From Bacillus sp. SD088 (GTDB taxonomy: Bacteria; Bacillota; Bacilli; Bacillales; Bacillaceae_C), in assembly GCF_017355205.1 (NCBI RefSeq), contig NZ_JADIJK010000013.1, forward strand, positions 1 through 64,000: a stretch of DNA of 64,000 nucleotides, in the 5' to 3' direction. Positions within the stretch are counted from its first letter, which is position 1, and every line of letters begins with the position of its first letter. The notes beneath the pieces were generated by a model. It was not told the origin of the DNA, made no database searches, and worked only from the letters and a program-made list of their open reading frames with translations. This document shows positions 8,670 to 15,968 of the stretch, in pieces. A program made the position numbers and the translations under genes.

Positions 8670-8828
8670 AAGATAAGAAAGTATAAAATTTTGGCTAGTG
8701 TTTTGATCTAGCTCCAGCGCCTAGCCCCTCGAGGTCAAATAACCTGCGCCAATAAAAGTCAAAACCGGACTTTTATTGGCGCAGGTTATTTGCTTGTCGG
8801 GGCTGAGCAAGGCGCTTGCGCTTTTCTT
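8670..8828 (+). repeat. Modular intergenic repeat, family B copy 1
   Basis: Opens with AAGAAAGTATAAA and TCTAGCTCCAGCGCC and closes with GGCGCTTGCGCTTTTC; the same ends or parts of them recur at 18601-18787, 36585-36822 and 45035-45169. Its centre carries a perfect 23-bp inverted repeat (737-759 and 769-791 in the 8.7-kb region) with a 9-nt loop, so RNA from either strand would form a very stable stem. No ORF. The inner module resembles the centre of the copy at 36.7 kb. Confidence 0.8.
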
Positions 8829-8870
8829 AAGTGGCCTCAAGATTGAAGGTGTATTCTACAATGATATTTT

Positions 8871-9791
8871 CTAATGTCTATCTCTCTTTGAGTAATCTAT
8901 AATAAACAACAGTGCCGATACTAAAAAAGGAATCACAAAATAACTAAGACGATAGAAGATTAGTAACGCAAGAACATTCTCATCTTGAATCCTATAGCTT
9001 TCCATTCCCCATAGAAAAACCACATCAAAGGAACCAATCCCACCAGGAATCATACTTAAATTACCAGCACAAGATGCGACAATAAAGATTGGAAGCAACT
9101 GAAAGAAACCAATCGGGATATGGAGGGAAAGAGTAATCAACCATATGATTACCATGATCGCAGACCATTCTAGGATGGAGGAAAGCACAAGCAGAGTTCC
9201 AGACGTTTTATTTATAAGAGAAGTTTTCCCTTTTTTTCGCTGAAAAAGATGAAAGCCAATTATAATAGGGAGATAAAGCCCCATGGCTATCACAATGAAA
9301 ACAGAAAAAGGTGTTTCCGAAAATAAAGGAAAATGACGGTATCCGACCAAGACAACCCAAGCTAAGACAGACATCCCTGTCAAAGAAAACAAAGTGACAG
9401 AGGTCACGCTTTTTAAAAAGTTCAACTTATCCTTTTTGTAAGCAGAGTAATAAAAACTTCTCAGCATTAATCCTGCTATTCCGCCAAATCCAATAAAATT
9501 AGAAATGGAATTCACGATAAAGGATTGTCTTATTGTAATCATAAATGAACGTTTTATTTTGAGTGCATTCAGAAGAATTATATCGTATAGAAACATGGGA
9601 GAAATGGCCATCATCGCAGCAATAATTAGAAAAAGAATTAAAGAGTCATTCATATTCCTAATTTGCTTCCCTAGTAAGTGAAAGTCTGTGTTTCTTATAA
9701 TTTCACTGAGTTCGGTTCCAGCTAATATCAATAATGCCAATGGAAATAAGATTTTTAAGAATTGTAGTAGCTTATTTGGTATCACTTTCAA
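8871..9791 (-). CDS. MprF-like flippase-domain membrane protein (UPF0104/YbhN type)
   Basis: About 306 residues with eight or so transmembrane segments. The C-terminal region IPGGIGSFDVVFLWGM followed by LLIFYRLSYFVIPF is characteristic of the N-terminal flippase half of MprF and related UPF0104 proteins; the cytosolic aminoacyl-phosphatidylglycerol synthase half is absent. The reading frame is open to a TTG at 9863, but MprF-type N-termini begin near MKVIPNKLLQFLKILFPLALL, so I prefer the TTG at 9791 (GTG at 9785 is also possible). A role in lipid translocation across the membrane is likely, the lipid unknown. Single gene, with a repeat on its 3-prime side. Confidence 0.75.
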   Translation of the reverse strand: MKVIPNKLLQFLKILFPLALLILAGTELSEIIRNTDFHLLGKQIRNMNDSLILFLIIAAMMAISPMFLYDIILLNALKIKRSFMITIRQSFIVNSISNFIGFGGIAGLMLRSFYYSAYKKDKLNFLKSVTSVTLFSLTGMSVLAWVVLVGYRHFPLFSETPFSVFIVIAMGLYLPIIIGFHLFQRKKGKTSLINKTSGTLLVLSSILEWSAIMVIIWLITLSLHIPIGFFQLLPIFIVASCAGNLSMIPGGIGSFDVVFLWGMESYRIQDENVLALLIFYRLSYFVIPFLVSALLFIIDYSKRDRH

Positions 9792-9994
9792 ACAATACAC
9801 CCCATGTCGTTCAGCTCTAGTTGCGAGATATACATTATTATAACACGCTTTTATCCTCGCCAAAGTTCATATTGTAGAATGGTTTAATTTTCAAAGTAAA
9901 CATTGGAAGTGAATAGTATTTAGGTTAGGATTCAAAAGAATGGTAAGAGGAGAAATTTATATAATAAGTCTCCTTAGGGAAGGGGGCAGAGTAT

Positions 9995-10432
9995 TTGAAA
10001 AAGCTCATTGTTAGCTTTATTTTCCTTGTTATTGCATTTCCAATGGTTGCAATGGCTCTAAGCTGGACAATTATATTTGTTGTTTGGAATGGAAATGTTT
10101 ATGAAGTGACAGAGGAGGCTGTGGCTGAAAGTCAAATAAGGCAGGTGATTGGAGAAGTCAAAACAAAAGAAAATGAATATTCTGGAAAATTCCATGGCAA
10201 TGCGTCGAATTATTATCCAATCGGGACAAAGTATTACGATATTGAAGGGACACCATCAAGTGAAGAAATTGCAGTTGAGACAGAGGAGGGGCAGTGGGTA
10301 AAGGCTATTTTTGCACATAAAGCGCCTTTCCATTTAGGAGATTTTTTTATAAGATATTTGCCCTTTTTTCTATCAGGGGTGGTTCTACTATTAGGCTTCA
10401 TCCTTTTTAAAAAGAAAAAGCCTCCTGTTTAA
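9995..10432 (+). CDS. Membrane protein of unknown function (two TM, extracytoplasmic middle)
   Basis: 145 residues, TTG start behind AAGGGGGCAG. A hydrophobic segment at residues 4-32 and a second at about 118-137 flank an acidic loop of about 85 residues, presumably extracytoplasmic; the C-terminus is strongly basic (KKKKPP). Not assigned to a family with confidence; the overall plan resembles DUF3592-type membrane proteins. It converges with the 10451 gene over a shared terminator. Confidence 0.6.
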   Translation: MKKLIVSFIFLVIAFPMVAMALSWTIIFVVWNGNVYEVTEEAVAESQIRQVIGEVKTKENEYSGKFHGNASNYYPIGTKYYDIEGTPSSEEIAVETEEGQWVKAIFAHKAPFHLGDFFIRYLPFFLSGVVLLLGFILFKKKKPPV

Positions 10433-10463
10433 AGAACCCTGAGTACGGCTTCAGGGTTCTTCC
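10431..10463. terminator. Bidirectional terminator between convergent genes
   Basis: AAGAACCCTGA, loop, TTCAGGGTTCTT: a near-perfect stem lying between the stop codon of the plus-strand gene and the last codons of the minus-strand gene (its TGA stop lies within the stem). Confidence 0.8.
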
Positions 10464-10687
10464 TTATAAAATCTAACTCCTGTTTCGGGATGAAAGTATA
10501 CGACCATTCTTTTCTTAGTCGTAGGATCGATAAAAATTTCTTTCGTCCGAATATAGCCTTCAGGAATAGGTTGTTCCGGGTGTTTTTTATAACGACGATC
10601 CCAAATAAACCATGAACCAATAGCTAAAATGATAAGAGCAAGAATGCTTAATCCATAAAGGCTAAACACCACCGCCATCGGCTTCAT
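10451..10687 (-). CDS. Small membrane protein of unknown function
   Basis: 78 residues: an N-terminal transmembrane segment at about 7-28, then a basic, Pro-rich cytoplasmic tail ending in a short beta-rich stretch (TKKRMVVYFHPETGVRFY). The ATG overlaps the stop codon of the YbjQ-family gene by four bases (ATGA), so the two are translationally coupled. Function unknown. Confidence 0.65.
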   Translation of the reverse strand: MKPMAVVFSLYGLSILALIILAIGSWFIWDRRYKKHPEQPIPEGYIRTKEIFIDPTTKKRMVVYFHPETGVRFYKEEP

Positions 10688-11004
10688 CCTTCTTCCGCAA
10701 TAACGGCTGTCCCATATGCGACAATTTCACTCATGTTCTGCCCAATTTCCCCTGAATCAAAGCGGACCATAATAATCGCATTGGCACCCATCGCCTTTGC
10801 ATTTTCAACCATCCGATCTAGCGCTTGTTTTCGAGCATCTTCTAGCATTTCTGTGTATTCGCTAATTTCTCCGCCAACTAAGCCTTTCAAGGAAGCGAAA
10901 ATGTCCTTTCCAACCCCACGTGCTCGAACGGTTAGACCAAATACAGGCCCTTTCACTTCGATTACTTTATGATTAGCAATTTGTTCTGTCGTGACAACGA
11001 TCAT
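10684..11004 (-). CDS. YbjQ/UPF0145 family protein
   Basis: 106 residues with the UPF0145 signature: a beta-strand start (MIVVTTEQI), GPVFGLTVRARGVGKDIFASLKGLVGGE in the middle, and helix DARKQALDRMVENAKAMGANAIIMVRFD. YbjQ-like proteins form pentamers and carry a heavy-metal-binding-domain fold; a physiological role is not established. Complete length. First gene of a two-gene operon with the small membrane protein at 10451. Confidence 0.9.
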   Translation of the reverse strand: MIVVTTEQIANHKVIEVKGPVFGLTVRARGVGKDIFASLKGLVGGEISEYTEMLEDARKQALDRMVENAKAMGANAIIMVRFDSGEIGQNMSEIVAYGTAVIAEEG

Positions 11005-11456
11005 AATATAAACACACTCCTTTATCTATCCTTTGTTATTCCGTAATCGAGGTCCAGTTCTACATTTCCTCAATTGGCGATTCCCTAATTAATCAAGAAT
11101 ATAATGGTTTACTGTATTACTAGTATTATTTACGGATTGAAGTAAGAAATGGTTTCAAAAGATTGAGAGAAACTGTTGTAATTATACTTTGACCAGATAA
11201 TATGGTCTCGGACTCCGATGAATTTAGTTGCAGGTCGGATAATAAATGAAAGTTCTACTATATCCATTACTGATCTAAATGATCCGGATCTTTGGTCATG
11301 TGAATGTGGTAGGAATAGAAAAGCTTCTATAACTTTTTTCTCTTTCTTCTAGGAAAAAGGATTGGAATTCAAAAAAACTCCTAAGAGACAAGGTGGGAAG
11401 TGCTATGATTGAATGCGTGTTTATTTTTAACAACAAGTTGAGACAGGAGAGTTTAT
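11005..11456. other. Intergenic region without recognised gene
   Basis: 452 bp between divergent genes. I see no ORF with an acceptable ribosome-binding site, no RNA gene and no strong repeat. It should contain the promoters for the YbjQ operon and the lipoprotein gene. AGACAGGAGAG just before 11457 is the ribosome-binding site of the lipoprotein. Confidence 0.5.
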
Positions 11457-12728
11457 ATGAAAAAACTGTATATTATTACAACTGTTTTAGCCCTTTTGTT
11501 CGTAGGGGCTTGCAGTAGTAAGGACAAGGGAGAAGTAAAGTCATCATCGGGTAAAGTGGATGCTGAGCAAACAGAAACAAATGAGAGTAAAAATGAGAAA
11601 AAAGAAGATGAGTCAGAGAAAGCTACGGAGGATGAAGGCGTAGCTGATAATGATAAGGCTAAAGAAGATAATGGAGAAATTTTAAATCCATATATTGAGG
11701 AGTATACTGGTGGAGATGTAGAGGTCGTATTTACAAACCAAAACCCAGGATTTGCTCATGCATTTGGTGACAAGGTTAATATGTCAATTGATGCGTATCA
11801 AATTGTTCATGTGAGCAATATGAACGAATCGGCTAAAGGTTCTTTCAATGATGAAGACGAAGGGTATGTATTAACATTAAAATTGACACTTGATAATCAA
11901 TCAGAAGATGAAATTAGCTATGCTGGCGGACTATCTATGCAAACTGATGATGCAACAGAGCATATTGTAAAGAGAACGACACTAGTGGATCGTGATCAGT
12001 GGATGAAGGATGAGTCGACTGAAGGAGCTTCTTTATATTCAGCTGGGAAGTCCTTTACTGGCTTAGATGCTTTCTTGATCACTAAAGATCAATTTGAAAA
12101 ATCCCAGCTACCTATTTTGAAAATTGATGCTTTATGGCGTGGAGAGGACGTCAGTGACCGAATTGGGGAAGAAGCTGTTATTCCACTTCCTTTATCTGAT
12201 GAAGGAAAGAATAAAGCGAAGGAATCAGCTAATTTGTACCAAGATAAAATGGTGACAGATACAATTGCTGAAAAAGAAGTATTTTTCTCAGAAGAGGACA
12301 TTAATGAAACACAAGAGATTGATAAAGTAAAAGTGACATTAAATGGTGTGCAATATGCAGATATCACGCCTACGGATGGACATAAAGAAAGGTTTAAGAA
12401 CTTTGGAGATGGTCCATTAGTTGCTTTAACGGCCAAATTTACGGTTGAAAATAACAGTGATGAAGCCTTTGACCAATCCTTTATTGAAAGAAAACTGCAT
12501 GTTGATGACCGGGGAACCATGTTATCACAAGGGATGTTAGAACCAACTGTAAGAGGAGAAGTTCAACCTGGAGATACATTTGAAGGTTTAGCCGTGTTTT
12601 TATTCCGAAAAGATGAATTTGGCATCTTTAAAGAACTGAAACTACAAATTGGGCCATTAGCCGATGAAAATGCAAAACGTCTATTTAAAGAAAAATCCGT
12701 ACAATTCGATTTACCAATGAAAAAATAG
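11457..12728 (+). CDS. Lipoprotein, DUF5068-like
   Basis: 423 residues. A signal peptide with lipobox LFVGAC makes Cys19 the lipidated residue, anchoring the protein outside the membrane. Residues 20-75 form a Lys/Glu/Ser-rich, probably disordered linker. Two similar beta-rich domains follow (about 80-225 and 260-420), each with an NPGFAHAFG or VKVTLNGVQ start, a conserved pattern of L-L-x-L-x-N-x-S, and a G-x-x-F-x-G-L-x-x-F motif, suggesting an internal duplication. This fits DUF5068/DUF4352-type lipoproteins of bacilli. Function unknown. Confidence 0.75.
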   Translation: MKKLYIITTVLALLFVGACSSKDKGEVKSSSGKVDAEQTETNESKNEKKEDESEKATEDEGVADNDKAKEDNGEILNPYIEEYTGGDVEVVFTNQNPGFAHAFGDKVNMSIDAYQIVHVSNMNESAKGSFNDEDEGYVLTLKLTLDNQSEDEISYAGGLSMQTDDATEHIVKRTTLVDRDQWMKDESTEGASLYSAGKSFTGLDAFLITKDQFEKSQLPILKIDALWRGEDVSDRIGEEAVIPLPLSDEGKNKAKESANLYQDKMVTDTIAEKEVFFSEEDINETQEIDKVKVTLNGVQYADITPTDGHKERFKNFGDGPLVALTAKFTVENNSDEAFDQSFIERKLHVDDRGTMLSQGMLEPTVRGEVQPGDTFEGLAVFLFRKDEFGIFKELKLQIGPLADENAKRLFKEKSVQFDLPMKK

Positions 12729-12748
12729 GCTTCGACAAAAGCCGAGCG

Positions 12749-12792
12749 GTGCCAGGCACTTTTCGTCATTTTTCGGGACGTGCCAGGCACCA
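12749..12792 (+). repeat. Pair of GTGCCAGGCAC repeats
   Basis: Two direct copies of the near-palindromic GTGCCAGGCAC (12749-12759 and 12781-12791) flank a T-rich stretch between the lipoprotein and TetR genes. A related TGTCTGGCACC occurs at 14213-14223. This motif is scattered through many Bacillus genomes; here it may act as a weak terminator. Confidence 0.55.
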
Positions 12793-12828
12793 TTTTATTT
12801 GCTATAATGAATGATAGTCAGTCATATA
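12780..12828 (+). promoter_or_regulatory. Promoter and operator of the TetR gene
   Basis: TATAAT at 12803-12808 with GTGCCA about 17 bp upstream makes a plausible promoter. Overlapping its 3-prime side is GAATGATAGTCAGTCAT (12809-12825), which closely resembles the reverse complement of the palindrome at 13477-13493 before the SMR genes. The shared site argues that the TetR protein represses both itself and the exporter. Confidence 0.65.
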
Positions 12829-12873
12829 AAAATAATGAAGGATGATAAAAAATTCATTTAAGGGATGTGCGAT

Positions 12874-13443
12874 ATGAATAAACGAGAGCGAATTGTTGAA
12901 GCGGCAGTTGAGGTTTTTCAAGAGAAGGGTGTGGAAAAGACGAAGATTTCGGATATTGTTAAATTAGCGGGGATCGCTCAGGGAACGTATTATTTATATT
13001 TTTCTTCCAAAATGGCGGTCATGCCTGCGATCGCAGAAGTAATGGTAGTAAAGAGTCTGGAGGAAATTCGCGCAAAAGTGAAGAGAGAAGATGATTTTTC
13101 AACGCAGCTTACGCAGGTGATCAACGCCCTTTTTTCTGTGGCGGAGAATTATCATGAGGTATTGGCGATGGTGTATGCGGGTATGGCAACAACAGAGCAT
13201 ATGAAGGAATGGGAAGCAGTTTACGAGCCTTTTTATCATTGGATGAGTGAGTTTTTGAAGGAAGCACAAACTGCTGGAACAATTCGTAATTCAGTGAACA
13301 CAGAACGTGTCTCTAAGCTTGTGATTGGTTTGATTGAATCAGCGGCAGAGCAAATCTTTCTTTATGATTCCGATCGAGAGCAAGAGGCAGATATTCAAAA
13401 GCAAGAAGTCCATTCCTTCTTAATTCATGCTTTAAGGGTTTGA
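12874..13443 (+). CDS. TetR/AcrR family repressor (YvdT-like)
   Basis: 189 residues from the ATG at 12874, chosen because AAGGGATG lies 6-9 bases upstream; an in-frame ATG at 12865 overlaps that site. The N-terminal HTH spans residues 3-50 (IVEAAVEVFQEKGVEKTKISDIVKLAGIAQGTYYLYF), the rest is the ligand domain. It sits 59 bp before a paired SMR exporter, the same order as yvdT-yvdS-yvdR of B. subtilis. Palindromic sites before this gene and before the SMR genes suggest autorepression plus control of the exporter. Confidence 0.9.
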   Translation: MNKRERIVEAAVEVFQEKGVEKTKISDIVKLAGIAQGTYYLYFSSKMAVMPAIAEVMVVKSLEEIRAKVKREDDFSTQLTQVINALFSVAENYHEVLAMVYAGMATTEHMKEWEAVYEPFYHWMSEFLKEAQTAGTIRNSVNTERVSKLVIGLIESAAEQIFLYDSDREQEADIQKQEVHSFLIHALRV

Positions 13444-13472
13444 AGTGATAAAAAAGAACAATGAATCATGAA

Positions 13473-13497
13473 TGAAAATGACTGATAGTCATTCATA
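13473..13497 (+). promoter_or_regulatory. TetR operator before the SMR genes
   Basis: AATGACT-GAT-AGTCATT (13477-13493) is a perfect 7-bp inverted repeat with a 3-bp centre, extended by GAATGA/TCATTC-like flanks. It lies between the TetR gene and the exporter and matches the site at 12809-12825. Confidence 0.75.
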
Positions 13498-13517
13498 TAT
13501 ACATGGGAGGTAATGTT

Positions 13518-13853
13518 TTGAAAAAGGCATGGCTTTATGTTGGGCTGACTAGTTTTTTTGAATTAGTCTGGATTTATGGGTTTAATACAGCGAATCAATG
13601 GTGGCATTGGATCTTTATTGTCTTTTTTATTTTTGTGGATTTCCACTGTTTAACAAAGGCCTGTGAACTGCTTCCAACTGGATCGGTTTATGCCACTTTT
13701 GCAGGCGTAGGAACGGTGGGGACAGCTTTAATGGATATATTCTTCTTTGAACAGACGTTTAATACAGGAAAGGTTTTTTTCATTATTATTCTGGTTGCAG
13801 GAGTTATTGGATTAAATCTAGCAGATCTGAAAGACAAGGAAGGGACGGTTTAA
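13518..13853 (+). CDS. Paired small multidrug resistance (SMR) protein, first subunit
   Basis: 111 residues from the TTG at 13518, seven bases after GGAGG; an ATG at 13503 overlaps that ribosome-binding site. Four transmembrane segments of the SMR/DMT family, with the essential membrane glutamate in TM1 (LTSFFELVWIYG, Glu15). The second subunit starts one base after the stop. Paired SMRs act as heterodimeric proton-coupled exporters of cationic compounds or guanidinium-type substrates. No ykkC-type leader is seen; control is by the TetR neighbour. Confidence 0.88.
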   Translation: MKKAWLYVGLTSFFELVWIYGFNTANQWWHWIFIVFFIFVDFHCLTKACELLPTGSVYATFAGVGTVGTALMDIFFFEQTFNTGKVFFIIILVAGVIGLNLADLKDKEGTV

Positions 13854-13854
13854 A

Positions 13855-14169
13855 ATGGGATGGATATATGTCGTTTTGGCTGCCATTAGCGAGGTTTCTG
13901 GAACAATGGGGTTAAAAATGTATAGTCAGAAGAAGACCTGGAAAAATGGATCACTTTACCTAGGAGGCTTCGGTGCTTCTTTTGTTTTTTTATATGCAGC
14001 TTTTCATTATATACAAGTGAGTATCGCCTATGCTGTTTGGATTGGTATTGGTACAGCAGGCGCAGTACTTTTCAACATGGTCTTTTTTGGTGAGCTAAAA
14101 AGTCGAGCAAGATTGATAAGTGTTGGTTTAATAATTATTGGAGTGACAGGATTAAAGGCGGTATCTTGA
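13855..14169 (+). CDS. Paired small multidrug resistance (SMR) protein, second subunit
   Basis: 104 residues, four transmembrane segments, conserved Glu13 in TM1 (VLAAISEVSGTMGLKM) and the typical VSIAYAVWIGIGTAGAVLFN in TM3. Length is standard for SMR proteins. Separated from the first subunit by a single base and followed by a strong terminator, so the two form a closed unit with the TetR gene upstream. Confidence 0.9.
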   Translation: MGWIYVVLAAISEVSGTMGLKMYSQKKTWKNGSLYLGGFGASFVFLYAAFHYIQVSIAYAVWIGIGTAGAVLFNMVFFGELKSRARLISVGLIIIGVTGLKAVS

Positions 14170-14177
14170 TCACTATT

Positions 14178-14212
14178 GGGCTGTCCAAACGTAATGTGGA
14201 CAGCCCTTTCTG
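14178..14212 (+). terminator. Terminator after the SMR pair
   Basis: GGGCTGTCC, 10-nt loop, GGACAGCCC, then TTTCT. It lies just after the second SMR gene and before the convergent SASP gene. Confidence 0.8.
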
Positions 14213-14224
14213 TGTCTGGCACCA

Positions 14225-14491
14225 TTATTTTTTTAACTGTTGTTGCGCCATTTTGATCATTTCCTTTACCATGTTGCCGCCGATTGTTCCACCAATTTTT
14301 CCGGCTTGCTCGGATGTAAGTTGTCCGTTATATCCTTCTTTTAAGGGAACGTTCCGCTCTTTTGCAACTTCATACTTAATATTGTCGGGATGTTTTTGGT
14401 CGACTTGATATCCCTTTTCTTTCATTACATTGGCTTTAAGTTGATTTAATGGTTCTCGTGCTGCGGGAACCAAAATCTTGTTTTTGCCCAT
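14225..14491 (-). CDS. Alpha/beta-type small acid-soluble spore protein
   Basis: 88 residues from the third of three close ATGs (14491), nine bases after AAGGAGGG. SASPs coat spore DNA and protect it from UV and chemicals. Visible hallmarks: the germination-protease-like site KYEVAKE, and the C-terminal DNA-binding stretch SEQAGKIGGTIGGNMVKEMI. An unusual Lys-rich linker separates the two conserved parts, so it is a divergent member. It is transcribed away from splA-splB, so spore DNA protection and repair genes stand head to head. Confidence 0.88.
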   Translation of the reverse strand: MGKNKILVPAAREPLNQLKANVMKEKGYQVDQKHPDNIKYEVAKERNVPLKEGYNGQLTSEQAGKIGGTIGGNMVKEMIKMAQQQLKK

Positions 14492-14557
14492 CTTCATCAT
14501 CCCTCCTTATCATTTAGATTGTGTATTCTCTTACTTTATAAACTGGCAGTTATTCTC

Positions 14558-14588
14558 TCGAATAAAACAAGTTCACAGGTACAAGATA
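14558..14588 (+). promoter_or_regulatory. Possible sigma-G promoter of splAB
   Basis: TCGAATA (14558-14564) and CAAGATA (14582-14588) are 17 bp apart and resemble the forespore sigma-G consensus (-35 GAATA, -10 CATnnTA, one mismatch). The position, 40 bp before splA, fits the known sigma-G control of splAB in B. subtilis. Confidence 0.45.
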
Positions 14589-14627
14589 AGGGAAATAAAA
14601 ATAGAAAGCTGGGTGGGAATATTGGAT

Positions 14628-14879
14628 ATGAATCAACTTTATCATCCGGGTGAAATTGTATATGTTATTCTTCGTAATCCACATGCACAAAATGTAGCGA
14701 ATGTTCAGCAAGCTGCGGTTGTGAAAAATCCAGAAAATCCTTCTCAATTGGCGTTATTTTTACATGAGAACTATTATCCTTTAACAGAAGAATTTGCAGT
14801 TTATCCAACAGAAGGAGAGGCAGAAGCGGCTTACCAAGAAGCCTTTGGGGTTTCAGATATAGAGGGGTTTTATGGTTAA
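14628..14879 (+). CDS. splA: Transcriptional regulator SplA
   Basis: 83 residues from the ATG at 14628 (a TTG two codons earlier is also possible; GGGTGGG precedes both). The sequence MNQLYHPGEIVYVILRNPHA matches the N-terminus of SplA, the TRAP-like protein that regulates spore photoproduct lyase expression in bacilli. It overlaps splB by eight bases. Small, beta-rich and cytoplasmic. Confidence 0.88.
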   Translation: MNQLYHPGEIVYVILRNPHAQNVANVQQAAVVKNPENPSQLALFLHENYYPLTEEFAVYPTEGEAEAAYQEAFGVSDIEGFYG

Positions 14880-15900
14880 GCCGTTTGTTCCACAACTCGT
14901 CTATGTTGAACCAAAGGCATTGGAATATCCGCTTGGAAAGGAATTAATTACTAAGTTTCAAGATATGGGCATTGAGATTCGCCATACGACCTCCCATAAT
15001 CAAATTAGAAATTTACCTGGAGAAAATCATTTTCAAAAATATCGAATGGCGAAATCAACTTTAGTTGTTGGTATAAGGAAAACATTAAAGTTCGATACTT
15101 CAAAGCCTTCAGCTGAATATGCGATTCCATTAGCGACTGGCTGTATGGGCCATTGCCATTACTGTTATTTACAGACGACAATGGGCAGCAAACCATATAT
15201 TCGAACCTATGTAAATGTGGAGGAGATATTTGAGGCAGCGGAAGAATACATGCAAGAAAGGGCTCCAGAAACAACACGCTTTGAAGCATCCTGCACATCC
15301 GATATTGTCGGGGTCGATCACTTAACCCATTCTTTAAAAAGAGCGATTGAGTTTTTTGGGAAGTCAGAATATGGACAACTCCGATTTGTGACAAAATTTG
15401 CTCATGTTGATCATCTTTTGGATGCCGATCATCAAGGAAAGACAAGATTCCGTTTTAGTATTAATGATGATTATATTATTAAATATTTTGAACCGGGTAC
15501 ATCTAGACTTCATGAGAGATTAGAAGCAGCTGCTAAAGTGTCTGCCGCAGATTACCCCCTAGGATTTATCATTGCCCCCATTTATTTACATGAAGGCTGG
15601 AAAGAGGGGTACTTGGAAATGTTCGAAAAGCTAGATGCCACGTTGCCCGCTAGCGCCCGAAAGGATCTTACATTTGAAATGATCCAACATCGCTTTACTA
15701 AGCCGGCTAAACGAGTAATTCAAGAAAACTATCCAATGACGAAGCTTGAGCTTGATGAAGAGAAAAGGAAATGGAAGTGGGGTCGATATGGGATTGGGAA
15801 GTATGTATATACTGATTCCGAACAAGAGGATATTAAAGATACCTTAGGCCAGTATATTAAGCATTTCTTTCCCGAAGCCAGGTTAGAGTATTTTACTTAA
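14872..15900 (+). CDS. splB: Spore photoproduct lyase
   Basis: 342 residues, the same length as the B. subtilis enzyme. A radical-SAM protein that reverses the thymine dimer 'spore photoproduct' during germination. The iron-sulfur ligands C91, C95 and C98 (CMGHCHYC) and the hydrogen-donor C141 (RFEASCTSDIVG) stand at exactly the expected positions. Translation is coupled to splA by an eight-base overlap. Its presence shows the organism forms endospores. Confidence 0.97.
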   Translation: MVKPFVPQLVYVEPKALEYPLGKELITKFQDMGIEIRHTTSHNQIRNLPGENHFQKYRMAKSTLVVGIRKTLKFDTSKPSAEYAIPLATGCMGHCHYCYLQTTMGSKPYIRTYVNVEEIFEAAEEYMQERAPETTRFEASCTSDIVGVDHLTHSLKRAIEFFGKSEYGQLRFVTKFAHVDHLLDADHQGKTRFRFSINDDYIIKYFEPGTSRLHERLEAAAKVSAADYPLGFIIAPIYLHEGWKEGYLEMFEKLDATLPASARKDLTFEMIQHRFTKPAKRVIQENYPMTKLELDEEKRKWKWGRYGIGKYVYTDSEQEDIKDTLGQYIKHFFPEARLEYFT

Positions 15901-15968
15901 TATTGCGCATAAGACTAGGGGAAGGTGTAAAAATAAACCGAACGAATCCACATTAAGGAGAGTAAGAA

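Noticed and set aside
13444-13517. ykkC/guanidine riboswitch before the SMR genes
   Set aside because: The gap is only about 70 bp, contains a TetR palindrome, and shows none of the conserved riboswitch sequence.
15901-15968. PhoP boxes before the alkaline phosphatase gene
   Set aside because: No set of properly spaced TT(A/C)ACA-like repeats could be found in the 68-bp gap.
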